The translations under genes and the position numbers were made by a program. Positions 7,606-17,088 of a stretch of 64,000 nucleotides of DNA are shown here, one piece after another (positions within the stretch are counted from its first letter, which is position 1; each line of letters opens with the position of its first letter). The notes beneath the pieces were generated by a model, which was not told the DNA's origin, ran no database searches, and saw nothing but the letters and a program-made list of their open reading frames with translations. Origin of the DNA: Campylobacterales bacterium (lineage in GTDB: Bacteria > Campylobacterota > Campylobacteria > Campylobacterales > Sulfurimonadaceae); the NCBI GenBank assembly GCA_016938175.1, contig JAFGVE010000027.1:93537-157536 (forward strand), written 5' to 3'.

Positions 7606-8585
7606 TACTAAGTATTGAGAGTTCATGTGACGACAGTGCAATCGCTATAACTGACATAGAGACAAAACAACTTCTTTTTCATAAAAAGATATCTCAAGAG
7701 ATAGAACATAGCGTTTATGGAGGAGTAGTACCTGAACTCGCTGCTCGTCTACACGCAGAAGCACTCCCAAAGATACTTGAACAGGTAAAAGAGTATTTTC
7801 CAAAGTTAAAAGCTGTTGCAGTCACTGCATCACCGGGGCTCGCTGTAACCCTTATAGAGGGTGTGACAATGGCTAAGGCTATTGCAGTTGCACTGAACAT
7901 TCCTCTTATTGAGGTCAACCATTTGGTTGGACATATATATTCACTCTTTATAGAAAAAGAGACAAACTTTCCTATGAGTGTTTTACTCGTTTCAGGCGGA
8001 CATACACAATTAATGGAAGTCAAAAGCCTTACACAGATAGAGACTGTTGCAAAGAGTATGGATGATAGTTTTGGAGAGAGTTTTGACAAAGTGGCAAAGA
8101 TGATGGGGCTTGGATATCCAGGAGGGCCTCTGATTGAAAAGCTTGCAAAGGACGGAGATAGACTTAAGTATAACTTTACAGTACCTCTGCACCAATCTCC
8201 TTTAATCGCATTTTCCTATTCTGGACTTAAAAACGCTGTACGCTTAGCAGTGAGTGAAGCAGGGGAAGATACAGTTTTATATAAAGATATTGCTGCTTCG
8301 TTTGAACATATTGCGACGAAGCATCTTATTATGAAACTCAAAAAATATTTTAAAACAAATAGACCAAAAAATTTTGCAATTGTAGGTGGAGCAAGTGCAA
8401 ATATTTATCTTAGAGGTGAAATTAAAAAACTTTTAGCCCCTTTTGGTGCAACCTTATACTTGAGTGAATTGAAATATTGTGCTGATAATGCAGCAATGAT
8501 AGGACGTGTTGCAATAGAGATGTATGAGAAGCAAATGTTTACTTCAATTGTGCAACTTGATATTACTCCAAAAAGTGCTATATAG
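7602..8585 (+). CDS. tsaD: tRNA N6-threonylcarbamoyladenosine synthase subunit TsaD
   Basis: TsaD (Gcp/YgjD) transfers the threonylcarbamoyl group to A37 of tRNAs that read ANN codons, with TsaB and TsaE. The 327 aa product has the ASKHA fold: IESSCDDSA at the N-terminus, metal-binding H107 and H111 in [16 protein letters not shown], and late [10 protein letters not shown] plus CADNAAMIG. The ATG overlaps the dxr stop (ATGA). A weak hairpin follows the gene. Confidence 0.96.
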   Translation: MILSIESSCDDSAIAITDIETKQLLFHKKISQEIEHSVYGGVVPELAARLHAEALPKILEQVKEYFPKLKAVAVTASPGLAVTLIEGVTMAKAIAVALNIPLIEVNHLVGHIYSLFIEKETNFPMSVLLVSGGHTQLMEVKSLTQIETVAKSMDDSFGESFDKVAKMMGLGYPGGPLIEKLAKDGDRLKYNFTVPLHQSPLIAFSYSGLKNAVRLAVSEAGEDTVLYKDIAASFEHIATKHLIMKLKKYFKTNRPKNFAIVGGASANIYLRGEIKKLLAPFGATLYLSELKYCADNAAMIGRVAIEMYEKQMFTSIVQLDITPKSAI

Positions 8586-8589
8586 GCTT

Positions 8590-8614
8590 AAAACGAGCTT
8601 ATTGTAATCGTTTT
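8590..8614 (+). terminator. Possible weak terminator after tsaD
   Basis: AAAACGA (8590-8596) pairs with TCGTTTT (8608-8614) over an 11-base loop and is followed by GTTTTA. The stem is short and AT-rich, so it may be only a partial terminator between tsaD and tpx. Confidence 0.35.
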
Positions 8615-8630
8615 GTTTTACAAATAAGAG

Positions 8631-8636
8631 TATAAT
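8631..8636 (+). promoter_or_regulatory. -10 box upstream of tpx
   Basis: TATAAT in AGAGTATAATTATCC lies 72 bp upstream of the tpx ATG. It fits a vegetative promoter with a leader of about 60 nt. Confidence 0.55.
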
Positions 8637-8708
8637 TATCCGATTTAAAATATACTTTTCGCAACAATGCAAAAAGCATTTAAACAACAATAAAAACAAG
8701 GGGTCAAA

Positions 8709-9212
8709 ATGGCAACAACAAAGTTTAAAGGTACAGACGTAGAGTTATTAGGAAATGAAGTAAATGTAGGTGATAAAGCACCAGAAGTTACAGTTGTAAA
8801 CTGTGATGGTTTAGGTGATGTAGTAGTTGGTGGTGCGCAAGGTACAAAACAACTTATCATCGTAGTTCCATCTTTAGATACAGGTGTATGTGCTACTGAA
8901 ACTCGTAACTTCAATGCAAGAGCTGCAGAATTAGAAGGTGTTAAAACTACTATTGTTTCTCTTGACCTTCCGTTTGCTGCTGGACGTTTCTGTTCTGCTG
9001 AGGGAATTGACAAATTAACAGTTGCTTCTGATTTTAGAAATAAAGACTTCGCTAATGCTTACGGTGTACTTTTAGGTGGTTCTGTTCTTGCTGGTGTTAC
9101 TTGCCGTGCAATCTTCGCTGTAGATGCTGATGGTGTGGTAACATACAAAGAGATCGTTCCAGAAATTACTGAAGAGCCAAACTACGACGCTGCAATTGCT
9201 GCTGTAAAATAA
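8709..9212 (+). CDS. tpx: Thiol peroxidase (Tpx-type peroxiredoxin)
   Basis: Tpx reduces hydrogen peroxide and alkyl peroxides with electrons from thioredoxin. The 167 aa product has the atypical 2-Cys arrangement: peroxidatic C61 in SLDTGVCATETRNF and resolving C95 in FAAGRFCSAEGI, the same spacing as E. coli Tpx. It is a single-gene unit with its own -10 box and a strong terminator. Codon use looks like that of a highly expressed gene. Confidence 0.96.
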   Translation: MATTKFKGTDVELLGNEVNVGDKAPEVTVVNCDGLGDVVVGGAQGTKQLIIVVPSLDTGVCATETRNFNARAAELEGVKTTIVSLDLPFAAGRFCSAEGIDKLTVASDFRNKDFANAYGVLLGGSVLAGVTCRAIFAVDADGVVTYKEIVPEITEEPNYDAAIAAVK

Positions 9213-9220
9213 GCCCTTTT

Positions 9221-9246
9221 TTCTCGTGCATATCTTCGCACGAGAA
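9221..9246 (+). terminator. Rho-independent terminator after tpx
   Basis: TTCTCGTGC (9221-9229) pairs perfectly with GCACGAGAA (9238-9246) around an 8-base loop, followed by GTCCACTTTTTCTC. It starts 8 bp after the tpx stop. Confidence 0.8.
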
Positions 9247-9299
9247 GTCCACTTTTTCTCTCATTTATATATTTAATCTCTACAATATTTTTACTTCGT

Positions 9300-9305
9300 T
9301 ATAAT
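9300..9305 (+). promoter_or_regulatory. -10 box upstream of the outer membrane protein gene
   Basis: TATAAT in TTCGTTATAATCC lies 31 bp before the ATG at 9337, which is preceded by ATGGAGA as ribosome binding site. Confidence 0.6.
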
Positions 9306-9336
9306 CCATGAACTTTATAAATCTAATGGAGAAAAT

Positions 9337-10104
9337 ATGAAAAAACTAACAAGCCTTTTGGCATCTACTGTTTTGTTTGCAACTATAGCTTCTGCTGATA
9401 TAGCAAGAGTTGAAATGGGTGGCGGTATTTGGGATAATAAACCGAGTGGCGCTCTTACATATAATGATGGCTTAGGAGCACAAGGTAGTTATACATCAAG
9501 TGAAAAAAGTAACTCAAATGCTTATGCATGGTTACTTGTAAAACATCCTATACCTGTTTTACCTAATCTACGTTTAGAGTATACGACACTGAAAGATGAG
9601 GGTGTTGCAGATGGTTCTTTTGAAGATTTTACTATTGGTGGAATTGCAAACGGAACAATTGAAATGAGTCAATATGATGCTGTGTTGTATTATAATATTT
9701 TAGATAATACTGCATGGATTACACTTGATTTAGGTCTTGATGTGAAGTTTATAGATCTCGATTTTACTGCAACTGGAAATTTGACAGTCAATGGTAATTC
9801 TGTTGGCAGTTATACAGTGAGTGAAACAATGCCTCTTCCTATGGGTTATGTAAGAGCAAGGGTTGAGATTCCAGGAACAGATATCGGTCTTGAAGCTGAT
9901 GGAAAATATGTTACCTATGATGGCTCAACAGTGAGTGACTATAGAGTAAAAGCTGACTATACTCTTGGTTTTATCCCTGTAGTGCAACCTGCAATTGAAG
10001 TAGGTTATAGAGCGCAAAAGTTTGACTTGAAATATAATGAAGAGCAAACAAAATTTGAGCTTGATTTTTCAGGTTTTTATGCGGGTGTAATGTTACGTTT
10101 CTAA
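9337..10104 (+). CDS. Outer membrane beta-barrel protein (resembles the TIGR04219 family)
   Basis: The 255 aa product starts with a Sec signal peptide (about 1-20, cleavage at ASA-DI) and continues with alternating amphipathic strands, ending with a terminal Phe (YAGVMLRF) as in proteins inserted by BamA. IARVEMGGGIWDNKPSG at the mature N-terminus resembles a small family of beta-barrel proteins of unknown function known from Vibrio and Shewanella. The family name is from memory. It stands alone; its stop overlaps the convergent murB stop by 4 bp. Confidence 0.7.
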   Translation: MKKLTSLLASTVLFATIASADIARVEMGGGIWDNKPSGALTYNDGLGAQGSYTSSEKSNSNAYAWLLVKHPIPVLPNLRLEYTTLKDEGVADGSFEDFTIGGIANGTIEMSQYDAVLYYNILDNTAWITLDLGLDVKFIDLDFTATGNLTVNGNSVGSYTVSETMPLPMGYVRARVEIPGTDIGLEADGKYVTYDGSTVSDYRVKADYTLGFIPVVQPAIEVGYRAQKFDLKYNEEQTKFELDFSGFYAGVMLRF

Positions 10105-10925
10105 CTCTTCGGGCTTAGTAGTGGGGAATTACTCCCCATGTAACGTTCATCTAAAATAATTATTTCACACTCTAACCAAATACCAAATTCGTCAAAAACT
10201 CTTTTTTGTGCCTCTTGTATAAGCCAGATAGCATCTTCAAATACTCCTCCACCGTTATTGACCAAAAAATTTGCATGCTCTTGACTGAAGCACATTGCTC
10301 CACGTATAAGACCTTTTAGACCTACAGCCTCTATGAGCCTTCCAGCATAATCACCTTGTGGATTTTTAAAACAGCTTCCTGCACTTGGTGTACTTGGTTG
10401 ATTTGCACGCATTTTTTTAAACATTTCGGTCATTTCTACCCGGTACCCTTTATTGAGTGTAAATGTTGCTTCGAGTATGGGTTCAGATATATCTGTTTGT
10501 CTATACCCATATGAGATTTCATCTTTTGTCTTTGTACCTGATGGAGTCGTGATATCAAGTAAAATATTAAAAATTTCATACTCTTTGAGACCTGCATTCA
10601 TATAGACAAGTCCTCCAAGTTTTCCCGGAAGATGAGAGAGAAATTCAAAACCACCTATATCGTTTTTTTTACAAAAAGAAGCAACTTTACCAGAAGGAGT
10701 AGCGCCACCTATTTTTAGAGTATTGCCTTCTATTTTAATATAGTCAAACTGTTTGGAGAGAGTTATGAGTTTTGGTGCTTTTGGTCCAACTAAAGTATTG
10801 TTGCAAGAACCTATCAGATAATACTCTTCGTAATTTTCATGAGGGTTTTCTAAAAGTGCAACTTCTATACAAGGACCCATTTTAAAAGAGGAGTAACTTG
10901 AGAAATCTATAGTTTTATAGTGCAT
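10101..10925 (-). CDS. murB: UDP-N-acetylenolpyruvoylglucosamine reductase
   Basis: MurB reduces UDP-GlcNAc-enolpyruvate to UDP-MurNAc with NADPH and FAD, the second step of peptidoglycan precursor synthesis. The 274 aa product has an N-terminal FAD-binding domain (YSSFKMG, LIGSCNNTLVG, GFEFLSHLPGKLGGLVYMNAG) and the catalytic Ser at about 184 in AGSCFKNPQGDYAG. It is the short form without the extra C-terminal domain of E. coli MurB. It is the last gene of wza-wzz-mqnD-fliQ-murB; its ATG overlaps the fliQ stop by 1 base. Confidence 0.94.
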   Translation of the reverse strand: MHYKTIDFSSYSSFKMGPCIEVALLENPHENYEEYYLIGSCNNTLVGPKAPKLITLSKQFDYIKIEGNTLKIGGATPSGKVASFCKKNDIGGFEFLSHLPGKLGGLVYMNAGLKEYEIFNILLDITTPSGTKTKDEISYGYRQTDISEPILEATFTLNKGYRVEMTEMFKKMRANQPSTPSAGSCFKNPQGDYAGRLIEAVGLKGLIRGAMCFSQEHANFLVNNGGGVFEDAIWLIQEAQKRVFDEFGIWLECEIIILDERYMGSNSPLLSPKS

Positions 10926-11191
10926 TACTCAACAAATGTAGGAATAAGATTCATAGTGTAAGTTGAGAAGTCTATCATCTCATTTAACATCCATGGCATC
11001 GTCAAAATAATTATAATAACAACACCTACAATTTTGGGGATAAATGAGAGTGTCATCTCATTGATTTGTGTGGTAGCTTGGAAAATAGAGACCGCAAGAC
11101 CTAAAAGCATACCTGTAAGTAGACCAGGAAGGGCAAGCATGAGTGCAATTTTAAATGTTTCTACACCAAGAGCAATGAGTTTTGCTTCCAT
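10925..11191 (-). CDS. fliQ: Flagellar export apparatus protein FliQ
   Basis: FliQ is an inner membrane component of the flagellar type III export gate, with FliP and FliR. The 88 aa product matches the family's usual length and has two membrane helices (about 16-39 and 50-70) with LPGLLTGMLLGLAVSIFQATTQINEMTLSFIPKI split across them. It is the only flagellar gene in an operon of envelope and menaquinone genes, with 1-base overlaps on both sides. Confidence 0.94.
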   Translation of the reverse strand: MEAKLIALGVETFKIALMLALPGLLTGMLLGLAVSIFQATTQINEMTLSFIPKIVGVVIIIILTMPWMLNEMIDFSTYTMNLIPTFVE

Positions 11192-12054
11192 TATGAGTTC
11201 CTTAGTTCTATGTACTCTGTAGGGATAAGATAATCTTTGACATTTACAGGCGTATCATAAAAGCCATGTTTGTAACCGAGTTCAAAGAGTTTATCTATTG
11301 CTTTGTATTGTAACTCACTTAAACTGATAGAATCATCATTGGCATAAAGTTCGAGGTATTTGTCTAAAGTTGGGGCATCGATGCGTACAAGTTCACGTTC
11401 AAGTAGCATCTTTGAAAGAGACTCTTTGTGTTTTCTTGCAATATCGACAGCTTTTGTGAGTGTAGATTCATAAGCAATTGCCTTAGTTAATGGTAGTGAA
11501 CGACGGATAGCCATACCACCAAGAGGAAGTGGCAGCTCATCTCCTGCTAACTCCTGCCAAATATCCCACATTTCCCTCTCTACTTCAAGAGAAGTAGCAT
11601 AAGTGAGAATTGATTCATGAATCAGTACACCCGCATCGACAACACCGTTTATTACAGCTTGTTCTATCTCTAAAAAGTTCATGTATGTAATGCGTGCATC
11701 AGGATAGGCTATACGGAAGAGCATTGCGTTTGTAGTATGCTTTCCACTGAGCGCGACTTTAAAGTTGCGCCCCAGTTTTTCACCCTTACGTTTGATAAGT
11801 TTTGGTCCGTATCCCTCACCAAAACTTACCGCTGTACGAAGTGGAGCATACTCCTCCTTTATATGAGGATAGAGCGCAAAACTAATAGCTACGATATCGT
11901 ATTCGCCATTTAGAGCATCTTCATTCAGAGTTTGAATATCTTTTGCAATATTATCAAACTGAACTCCCGGCATATTAACCCAGCCGAATTTAATGGCGTA
12001 GTACATAAAGATATCGTCTGCATCTGGAGAGTGTGCTATGAGCATATGTTTCAT
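11191..12054 (-). CDS. mqnD: 1,4-dihydroxy-6-naphthoate synthase of the futalosine pathway
   Basis: MqnD converts cyclic dehypoxanthinyl futalosine to 1,4-dihydroxy-6-naphthoate in the alternative menaquinone pathway used by Campylobacterota. The 287 aa product is a periplasmic-binding-protein-like fold without signal peptide. The N-terminal AHSPDADDIFMYYAI corresponds to the family's SPCPND-type motif, and VALSGKHTTNAMLF, VDAGVLIHESILTY and LPLPLGGMAIRRSL are typical. MqnA is a related alternative but lacks the SPxxDD start. It overlaps wzz by 4 bp (ATGA) and fliQ by 1 bp. Confidence 0.88.
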   Translation of the reverse strand: MKHMLIAHSPDADDIFMYYAIKFGWVNMPGVQFDNIAKDIQTLNEDALNGEYDIVAISFALYPHIKEEYAPLRTAVSFGEGYGPKLIKRKGEKLGRNFKVALSGKHTTNAMLFRIAYPDARITYMNFLEIEQAVINGVVDAGVLIHESILTYATSLEVEREMWDIWQELAGDELPLPLGGMAIRRSLPLTKAIAYESTLTKAVDIARKHKESLSKMLLERELVRIDAPTLDKYLELYANDDSISLSELQYKAIDKLFELGYKHGFYDTPVNVKDYLIPTEYIELRNS

Positions 12055-12986
12055 GCTTGCTCCTTTTGCGTGCGGAGAAAGTTAAGAGCAAAGACAATGA
12101 AAACACCTAAGATAAGACTTGTAATAAAAGAGACAACTAAAATGAGTCCGCGCTTTGGTTTTGTTTTATCTAAAATATAAGGTTCTTGTGGAGCTGTTAG
12201 AAGATCACACTGATAGTACTGTTTTGACTGCATCATTACTTTTTCTTGAACTATTTTAGAGATAATACTTGAAAGGCTTTGGCGGAGTTCAAAACCCTGC
12301 GTTTTAGCCATCTCTTTTTCAAAATAGTGAAGCTTTTTATTGACATTTTCTAGATTATTATTCACTAGATATTCGCTTGCATCTTTTAAAAACATGGAAA
12401 CCATTTTTGGAGCATAGTTCCTATCAAAATCGTTGTATGAGACGCTAATTAAACCTGTTTTTTTATCAGCACTTATAGAAAAGTTTTGCCTTATTTCATT
12501 GATAAGTTTATATATCTCTTCATTTTTATTCAAATTGTTTTTATCTGGAGTAAAAATTTCATAAATTGTACGAAATCCAAATACAAAAATATAATTTTTG
12601 TCGGCATCGTCCGCAGTGTAGTATTCATAAATTGCATTTTTTTCTATAAATGTCTGCATAAATTCATAGTTATTTAAAAGAGAGTTAAAGGCGACATCAG
12701 GTGTCATAGAGTTACCGCCCCCAAGAGAAACACCAGCCATTGCTGCAAGTCCGCCAAGTCCTCCTAAAGAGTTTGAGTTTTCTGACTCTGCCGGGATGAG
12801 TACAGCAGTAGATTGGTAACTATTGGGTAGTTTTAAAATATATACAAATGTAAAAGATACAATCAAAAATATAGTCAGAAAAATAATTTTTTTACCGGCT
12901 AGAATTGTAGTGAATAACTCACGTAAATCTATCTCATCTTCTTGATAATTGTTTTGAGGATTTGTTTGAAGAAGTTGTTCTTGCAT
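12051..12986 (-). CDS. Wzz-type polysaccharide co-polymerase / chain length determinant
   Basis: The 311 aa inner membrane protein has membrane helices at about 34-54 and 283-305 with a large periplasmic part between them. The N-terminal EDEIDLRELFTTILAGKK leads into the first helix, as in Wzz/PCP proteins that set chain length or gate export of surface polysaccharide. A Gly-rich insert (SLGGLGGLAAMAGVSLGGG) follows. No tyrosine kinase domain is present. It is coupled by 1 base to the SLBB export protein upstream. Confidence 0.87.
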   Translation of the reverse strand: MQEQLLQTNPQNNYQEDEIDLRELFTTILAGKKIIFLTIFLIVSFTFVYILKLPNSYQSTAVLIPAESENSNSLGGLGGLAAMAGVSLGGGNSMTPDVAFNSLLNNYEFMQTFIEKNAIYEYYTADDADKNYIFVFGFRTIYEIFTPDKNNLNKNEEIYKLINEIRQNFSISADKKTGLISVSYNDFDRNYAPKMVSMFLKDASEYLVNNNLENVNKKLHYFEKEMAKTQGFELRQSLSSIISKIVQEKVMMQSKQYYQCDLLTAPQEPYILDKTKPKRGLILVVSFITSLILGVFIVFALNFLRTQKEQA

Positions 12987-15757
12987 TATTGAATAACTCC
13001 TAGGGTATTGAGTGTCGCAGCAGTAATTGCAAAACTCGACATGATACGTGCAAGACTATCCCATAGTTCTAGTTGATTGTACTCTTGAATATAGATAGGG
13101 ACAACAATGGTATCACCACTTTTTACTTCAAGATTTGATGTAAATATCCACCAACCACTATATGCAGGTTCACTTGTTCCATCTGCATGGATGATATAAG
13201 CACGAGATTCATCTGCTGCACGTGTATAACCGCTTGCTAGCTCTATATAGTCTGATGAGTTAAGATTGTTTCTATAAACAAAAGAGGTTGGGTTAAAGAC
13301 TTCTCCAAATATGCTTACAGTATCTATGTGTGATGGAACGGTAATTACATCTTTATCCTGTAGTGCAAGGTTGTATTCACTCTTTTCAAGACTATCTAAA
13401 TCTTCGTCAATTTTCACACTGATGCGTCCAATCGGCTGATATTTTTTTGCTTCTTCCATAACTTCATTGAGCTTATCAGCAGCACCTGATGTTGCAGCAC
13501 TTTTTTTAGAGTTTGCAGGCATCGCATTGTAGATGGCAAGCTGTCTTTTAATTTTAGAAAGGGATCTATTGTATTGTTCAATTTGCTTGAGTCTAATACT
13601 CTCCCTTGTGAAGACCGTTCCTTCAATAAATGCTTCATTTGTAAAGCCACCAGCACGTCTGAGAACACTTGAGAGTCTCTCACCTGCTTCTATAGTATAT
13701 TTACCTGGAAATTTTACTTCACCTTTTAATTCAACTGTCTGGTTCTCATTCCATTGCGGTATTTTAAAAATCATTACTTCATCATAAGGCTCAAGAAGAA
13801 GCTGTGAATATGCAACTTCTTTAGTGTCAATTTTTAAAATTTTTCGTTGTCGCACCTCATTTTCATCTATGTAGTAACGTACTATCTCTATATTACTTTT
13901 ATATGCTTTTGGAGTAAGTCCTCCAGCCATTTCTATAAGAGTCTCTACACTCATTCCTTTTTCATAGTAAACGATACTTGGATTTACAACCTCACCATTA
14001 ATACTGATAGGCTTTAAAAAGTGTGTATCATAGTAGTCAAGTACTTCTATCTCATCATAAGGACTCAATTTTATATCGGACTGTGTTTTTAATGAATAAA
14101 AACTTGTCTTTGGCATAAGGTCGTTTGTATTAAAAGTCGTTACTTTCACTTTATCTTCAGCGAAAGAGTCCACGCCAGAAGCGTGTATCGCATCCGCAAG
14201 AGTCATACCTTGAAAGTATTGCAGTTTTCCAGGTTTTAAGAGTATCTTCCCTTTTGTAGTTACATATTCGGAAGAGAAAATGTCATTTTGGCTAAAAATA
14301 TATACTTCATCTTGTGGAAGGATAGCAACTGTCTTTTTATTTTCTAAAAGTTCATTAATATTAAAAGAAATCGTCTCGTAACGGAGATTTTTTGAATAGC
14401 GTTTAATGACACCGTAGTCAAGATATGTTTCAGGAAGAAAGAACTTTTTTCGCCCCTCTTTAACTGCTTGAAGGAGGAGTTCATTTAGAGTTGCAGCTTT
14501 GGTTATAGGGTAACTTCCAGGACGTATTACATTTCCATAAATATTTACGTTGGCTCTGTTAGATTCATCAAGAGGATAGATAGTAACACTATCGCCGTTT
14601 TTCATAGTGAAATTTTTCGCATCTTTTTGTGAAACTTCAAAACTTTCAATCGAGCTGTTATTTGTAAAACGTGTTATTTTAATGTTAAGTTTTGAGGCAT
14701 CTGCTTTGATTCCTCCCGCATAGCGAAGTAAATCATTGAGTGTCTCTTTATCTTTTAACTCAAAAATTGCGCTATTGTTGACATATCCATCGATACTTAC
14801 AAGTGTTTTTGCTTGTTTGACAAATACAAGATCTCCATGTTTTAACAATTTACTACCAAACTGTTTTCCTTCAAAAAGTAAATCATAAAAGTCAACTCTC
14901 TCAATAATTTTACCATCACGTTTTATGATAATATCACGTACAGATGTGCTTTCACCGATTCCCTTTGAAGCGATTAGCAAATCTTTAACTGTTGAAAAAG
15001 ATGAAAGATTATAAAGACCTGGATGTAAGATATCTCCTATAAGAGTTACCTGAATTGTGCTGTATTTATTGATATTGATACTAAAATCACTGAGCGTAAA
15101 ATGGTTTTTCAGCATCTCTTCTAAATGTTTTTTCGCTTCTGCATATTCCATACCTCCAATTTTTACAGGTCCAATATAGGGCAGTTCAATAGTACCATTA
15201 CTATTGACTACTGGATTGTAGAGTGTATCACGATCGCCATAAACATAAATGTTAAGTTCATCACCCGAGGAGATTATATAGTCAGCGGGCGTAGGAATTG
15301 AAGAACTGTCAATGGAGTTTTTGTTTGTATAGAATCGTTTTGAAAAACGGGAAAGTTTTTTTTCTGTGAGACGTGTTTTTTTCTTTTGCAGTGCAAGACG
15401 GAGTTGTTCGCTAGTATTAAAAGTGAAAGGATTGAGTCTTTTTGAGAGTTCTGTTTCGTTTATATCCATAGTGAGTGTTGTATTTGTTTCATTACTTTCA
15501 TTGTTGTCTCTAAACTCTTCTATATCATTTTCTAAAAATTTTGTGGCAACAGTTGTATTCTCCCCAAGGGATTCACTTTCGAGAAGTTTTTGTTTCACAT
15601 CTTCATCTGTTATACCACGTTTTTGCATCTCAGCTTGTGCTTCTGGAGTATTTAAAAGTTCAGGATTTTGTTTTATGGCAGATTTTAATTCTGTAACACT
15701 TGGAATAGCGTATAATGAGAGTGTGAGCAAGATAAAAAGAGAGATAAAACGAGACAA
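12986..15757 (-). CDS. Wza-like polysaccharide export protein with seven SLBB repeats
   Basis: The 923 aa secreted protein has a Sec signal peptide (about 1-17), an N-terminal helical region rich in charged residues, a Poly_export domain starting near PADYIISSGDELNIYVYG, and about seven SLBB-type repeats, each of the form 'v..G.v..pg.y.l....tl.dll..agG'. It ends with a hydrophobic ITAATLNTLGVIQ. This is much longer than E. coli Wza (about 380 aa) and should form an outer membrane export channel working with the Wzz-like protein. The start is TTG at 15757 behind AAGGAT. No glycosyltransferase genes are adjacent. Confidence 0.88.
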   Translation of the reverse strand: MSRFISLFILLTLSLYAIPSVTELKSAIKQNPELLNTPEAQAEMQKRGITDEDVKQKLLESESLGENTTVATKFLENDIEEFRDNNESNETNTTLTMDINETELSKRLNPFTFNTSEQLRLALQKKKTRLTEKKLSRFSKRFYTNKNSIDSSSIPTPADYIISSGDELNIYVYGDRDTLYNPVVNSNGTIELPYIGPVKIGGMEYAEAKKHLEEMLKNHFTLSDFSININKYSTIQVTLIGDILHPGLYNLSSFSTVKDLLIASKGIGESTSVRDIIIKRDGKIIERVDFYDLLFEGKQFGSKLLKHGDLVFVKQAKTLVSIDGYVNNSAIFELKDKETLNDLLRYAGGIKADASKLNIKITRFTNNSSIESFEVSQKDAKNFTMKNGDSVTIYPLDESNRANVNIYGNVIRPGSYPITKAATLNELLLQAVKEGRKKFFLPETYLDYGVIKRYSKNLRYETISFNINELLENKKTVAILPQDEVYIFSQNDIFSSEYVTTKGKILLKPGKLQYFQGMTLADAIHASGVDSFAEDKVKVTTFNTNDLMPKTSFYSLKTQSDIKLSPYDEIEVLDYYDTHFLKPISINGEVVNPSIVYYEKGMSVETLIEMAGGLTPKAYKSNIEIVRYYIDENEVRQRKILKIDTKEVAYSQLLLEPYDEVMIFKIPQWNENQTVELKGEVKFPGKYTIEAGERLSSVLRRAGGFTNEAFIEGTVFTRESIRLKQIEQYNRSLSKIKRQLAIYNAMPANSKKSAATSGAADKLNEVMEEAKKYQPIGRISVKIDEDLDSLEKSEYNLALQDKDVITVPSHIDTVSIFGEVFNPTSFVYRNNLNSSDYIELASGYTRAADESRAYIIHADGTSEPAYSGWWIFTSNLEVKSGDTIVVPIYIQEYNQLELWDSLARIMSSFAITAATLNTLGVIQ

Positions 15758-15797
15758 ATGATAATCCTTATATATGTGGTAAATTCTAATTCTGCTT

Positions 15798-15803
15798 ATT
15801 ATA
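15798..15803 (-). promoter_or_regulatory. -10 box of the wza-wzz-mqnD-fliQ-murB operon
   Basis: On the minus strand TATAAT (in GTATAATAAGC) lies 40 bp upstream of the TTG start of the export gene. It is the best -10 match in the divergent spacer with recA. Confidence 0.55.
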
Positions 15804-15861
15804 CATAAATGAGTATTGTTTTAACTTTATTTTGATAGAATCCAAAACAATAAAAGTATAA

Positions 15862-15881
15862 AATATGACATATTGCAATAT
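15862..15881. repeat. Two overlapping palindromes between wza and recA
   Basis: AATATG-A-CATATT (15862-15874) and ATATTGCAATAT (15870-15881) are both perfect inverted repeats and overlap. They lie in the 188 bp divergent spacer that holds the promoters of the export operon and recA. They could be an operator, but the region is very AT-rich, so chance symmetry is possible. Confidence 0.35.
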
Positions 15882-15945
15882 TTTTATATAAATAAAAATA
15901 TGTTTCATATAATTACTCAAATTTCAAATAAAAGTGAGCTTCAAG

Positions 15946-16986
15946 ATGGATGCAAACAAACAAAAATCATTAGACTTGGCTATTAAACAGATAGATAAGG
16001 CATTTGGAAAAGGTGCTCTTATGCGCTTGGGCGATAAAACAATAGAACCTATCAAAGCTATTAGTACAGGCTCTATAGGACTTGATTTGGCACTTGGAAT
16101 TGGTGGTATACCAGAGGGACGTATAATTGAAGTATATGGTCCAGAAAGCTCAGGGAAAACTACACTTGCTTTACAGGTAACAGCGGAGTGTCAGAAAAAA
16201 GGCGGTGTATGTGCTTTTATTGATGCTGAGCACGCTTTAGATGTTGGATATGCTAAAAATCTTGGTGTAGATGTTGAAAATCTACTTGTATCACAACCAG
16301 ATTATGGAGAGCAGGCATTAGATATCGTTGAAACAATTGCAAGAAGTGGTGCTGTTGATTTAATTGTTGTTGACTCGGTTGCAGCATTGACTCCAAAGTC
16401 AGAAATTGAAGGAGAGATGTCCGATCAAAATGTTGGAGTTCAGGCACGTTTAATGTCTAAGGCACTGCGCAAGCTAACAGGAGTACTTTCAAAAATGAAC
16501 TGTACTGTTATTTTCATCAATCAGATTCGTATGAAAATCGGCATGATGGGATATGGTTCACCGGAAACAACGACGGGAGGGAATGCACTGAAATTTTATG
16601 CATCAGTACGTATTGATGTTCGCCGTATTGCTTCACTGAAACAGGGTGAAGCACAGATTGGAAATCGTGTAAAAGCAAAAGTAATCAAGAATAAAGTTGC
16701 ACCACCATTCCGTCAGGCAGAGTTTGATATTATGTTTGGAGAAGGGATCTCTAAAGAGGGAGAACTTGTAGATTATGGTGTGAAATTAGACATCATTGAT
16801 AAAGCAGGAGCCTGGTTTGCTTATGAGGATACAAAACTGGGACAAGGACGTGAAAACGTTAAACAAAAATTTAAAGATGAACCTGAACTTGCACGTATAA
16901 TAGAAGATAAAATTAAAGTTGCCATGGGCATGAATGATGTCATGATTATGGATAGTGTCGAGATAGAAGAGGCTGAAACAGAGTAG
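15946..16986 (+). CDS. recA: Recombinase RecA
   Basis: RecA forms ATP-dependent filaments on single-stranded DNA for homologous recombination. The 346 aa product has Walker A GPESSGKT at 65-72, the Walker B region [12 protein letters not shown], loop L1 [19 protein letters not shown] and the usual acidic tail. I choose the ATG at 15946 (MDANKQKSL); a GTG at 15934 would add four residues. Campylobacterota are known to lack LexA, so SOS-type control is not expected. eno follows about 100 bp downstream. Confidence 0.97.
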   Translation: MDANKQKSLDLAIKQIDKAFGKGALMRLGDKTIEPIKAISTGSIGLDLALGIGGIPEGRIIEVYGPESSGKTTLALQVTAECQKKGGVCAFIDAEHALDVGYAKNLGVDVENLLVSQPDYGEQALDIVETIARSGAVDLIVVDSVAALTPKSEIEGEMSDQNVGVQARLMSKALRKLTGVLSKMNCTVIFINQIRMKIGMMGYGSPETTTGGNALKFYASVRIDVRRIASLKQGEAQIGNRVKAKVIKNKVAPPFRQAEFDIMFGEGISKEGELVDYGVKLDIIDKAGAWFAYEDTKLGQGRENVKQKFKDEPELARIIEDKIKVAMGMNDVMIMDSVEIEEAETE

Positions 16987-17088
16987 TTTTTCGCTATAAC
17001 CTAATATTTAACTAATATTGGGTAAAATTATTGCCACAATTTACGGTGTCCAAGAATTTAGAGGCATACAAAAATAAAAGGTAAATGA

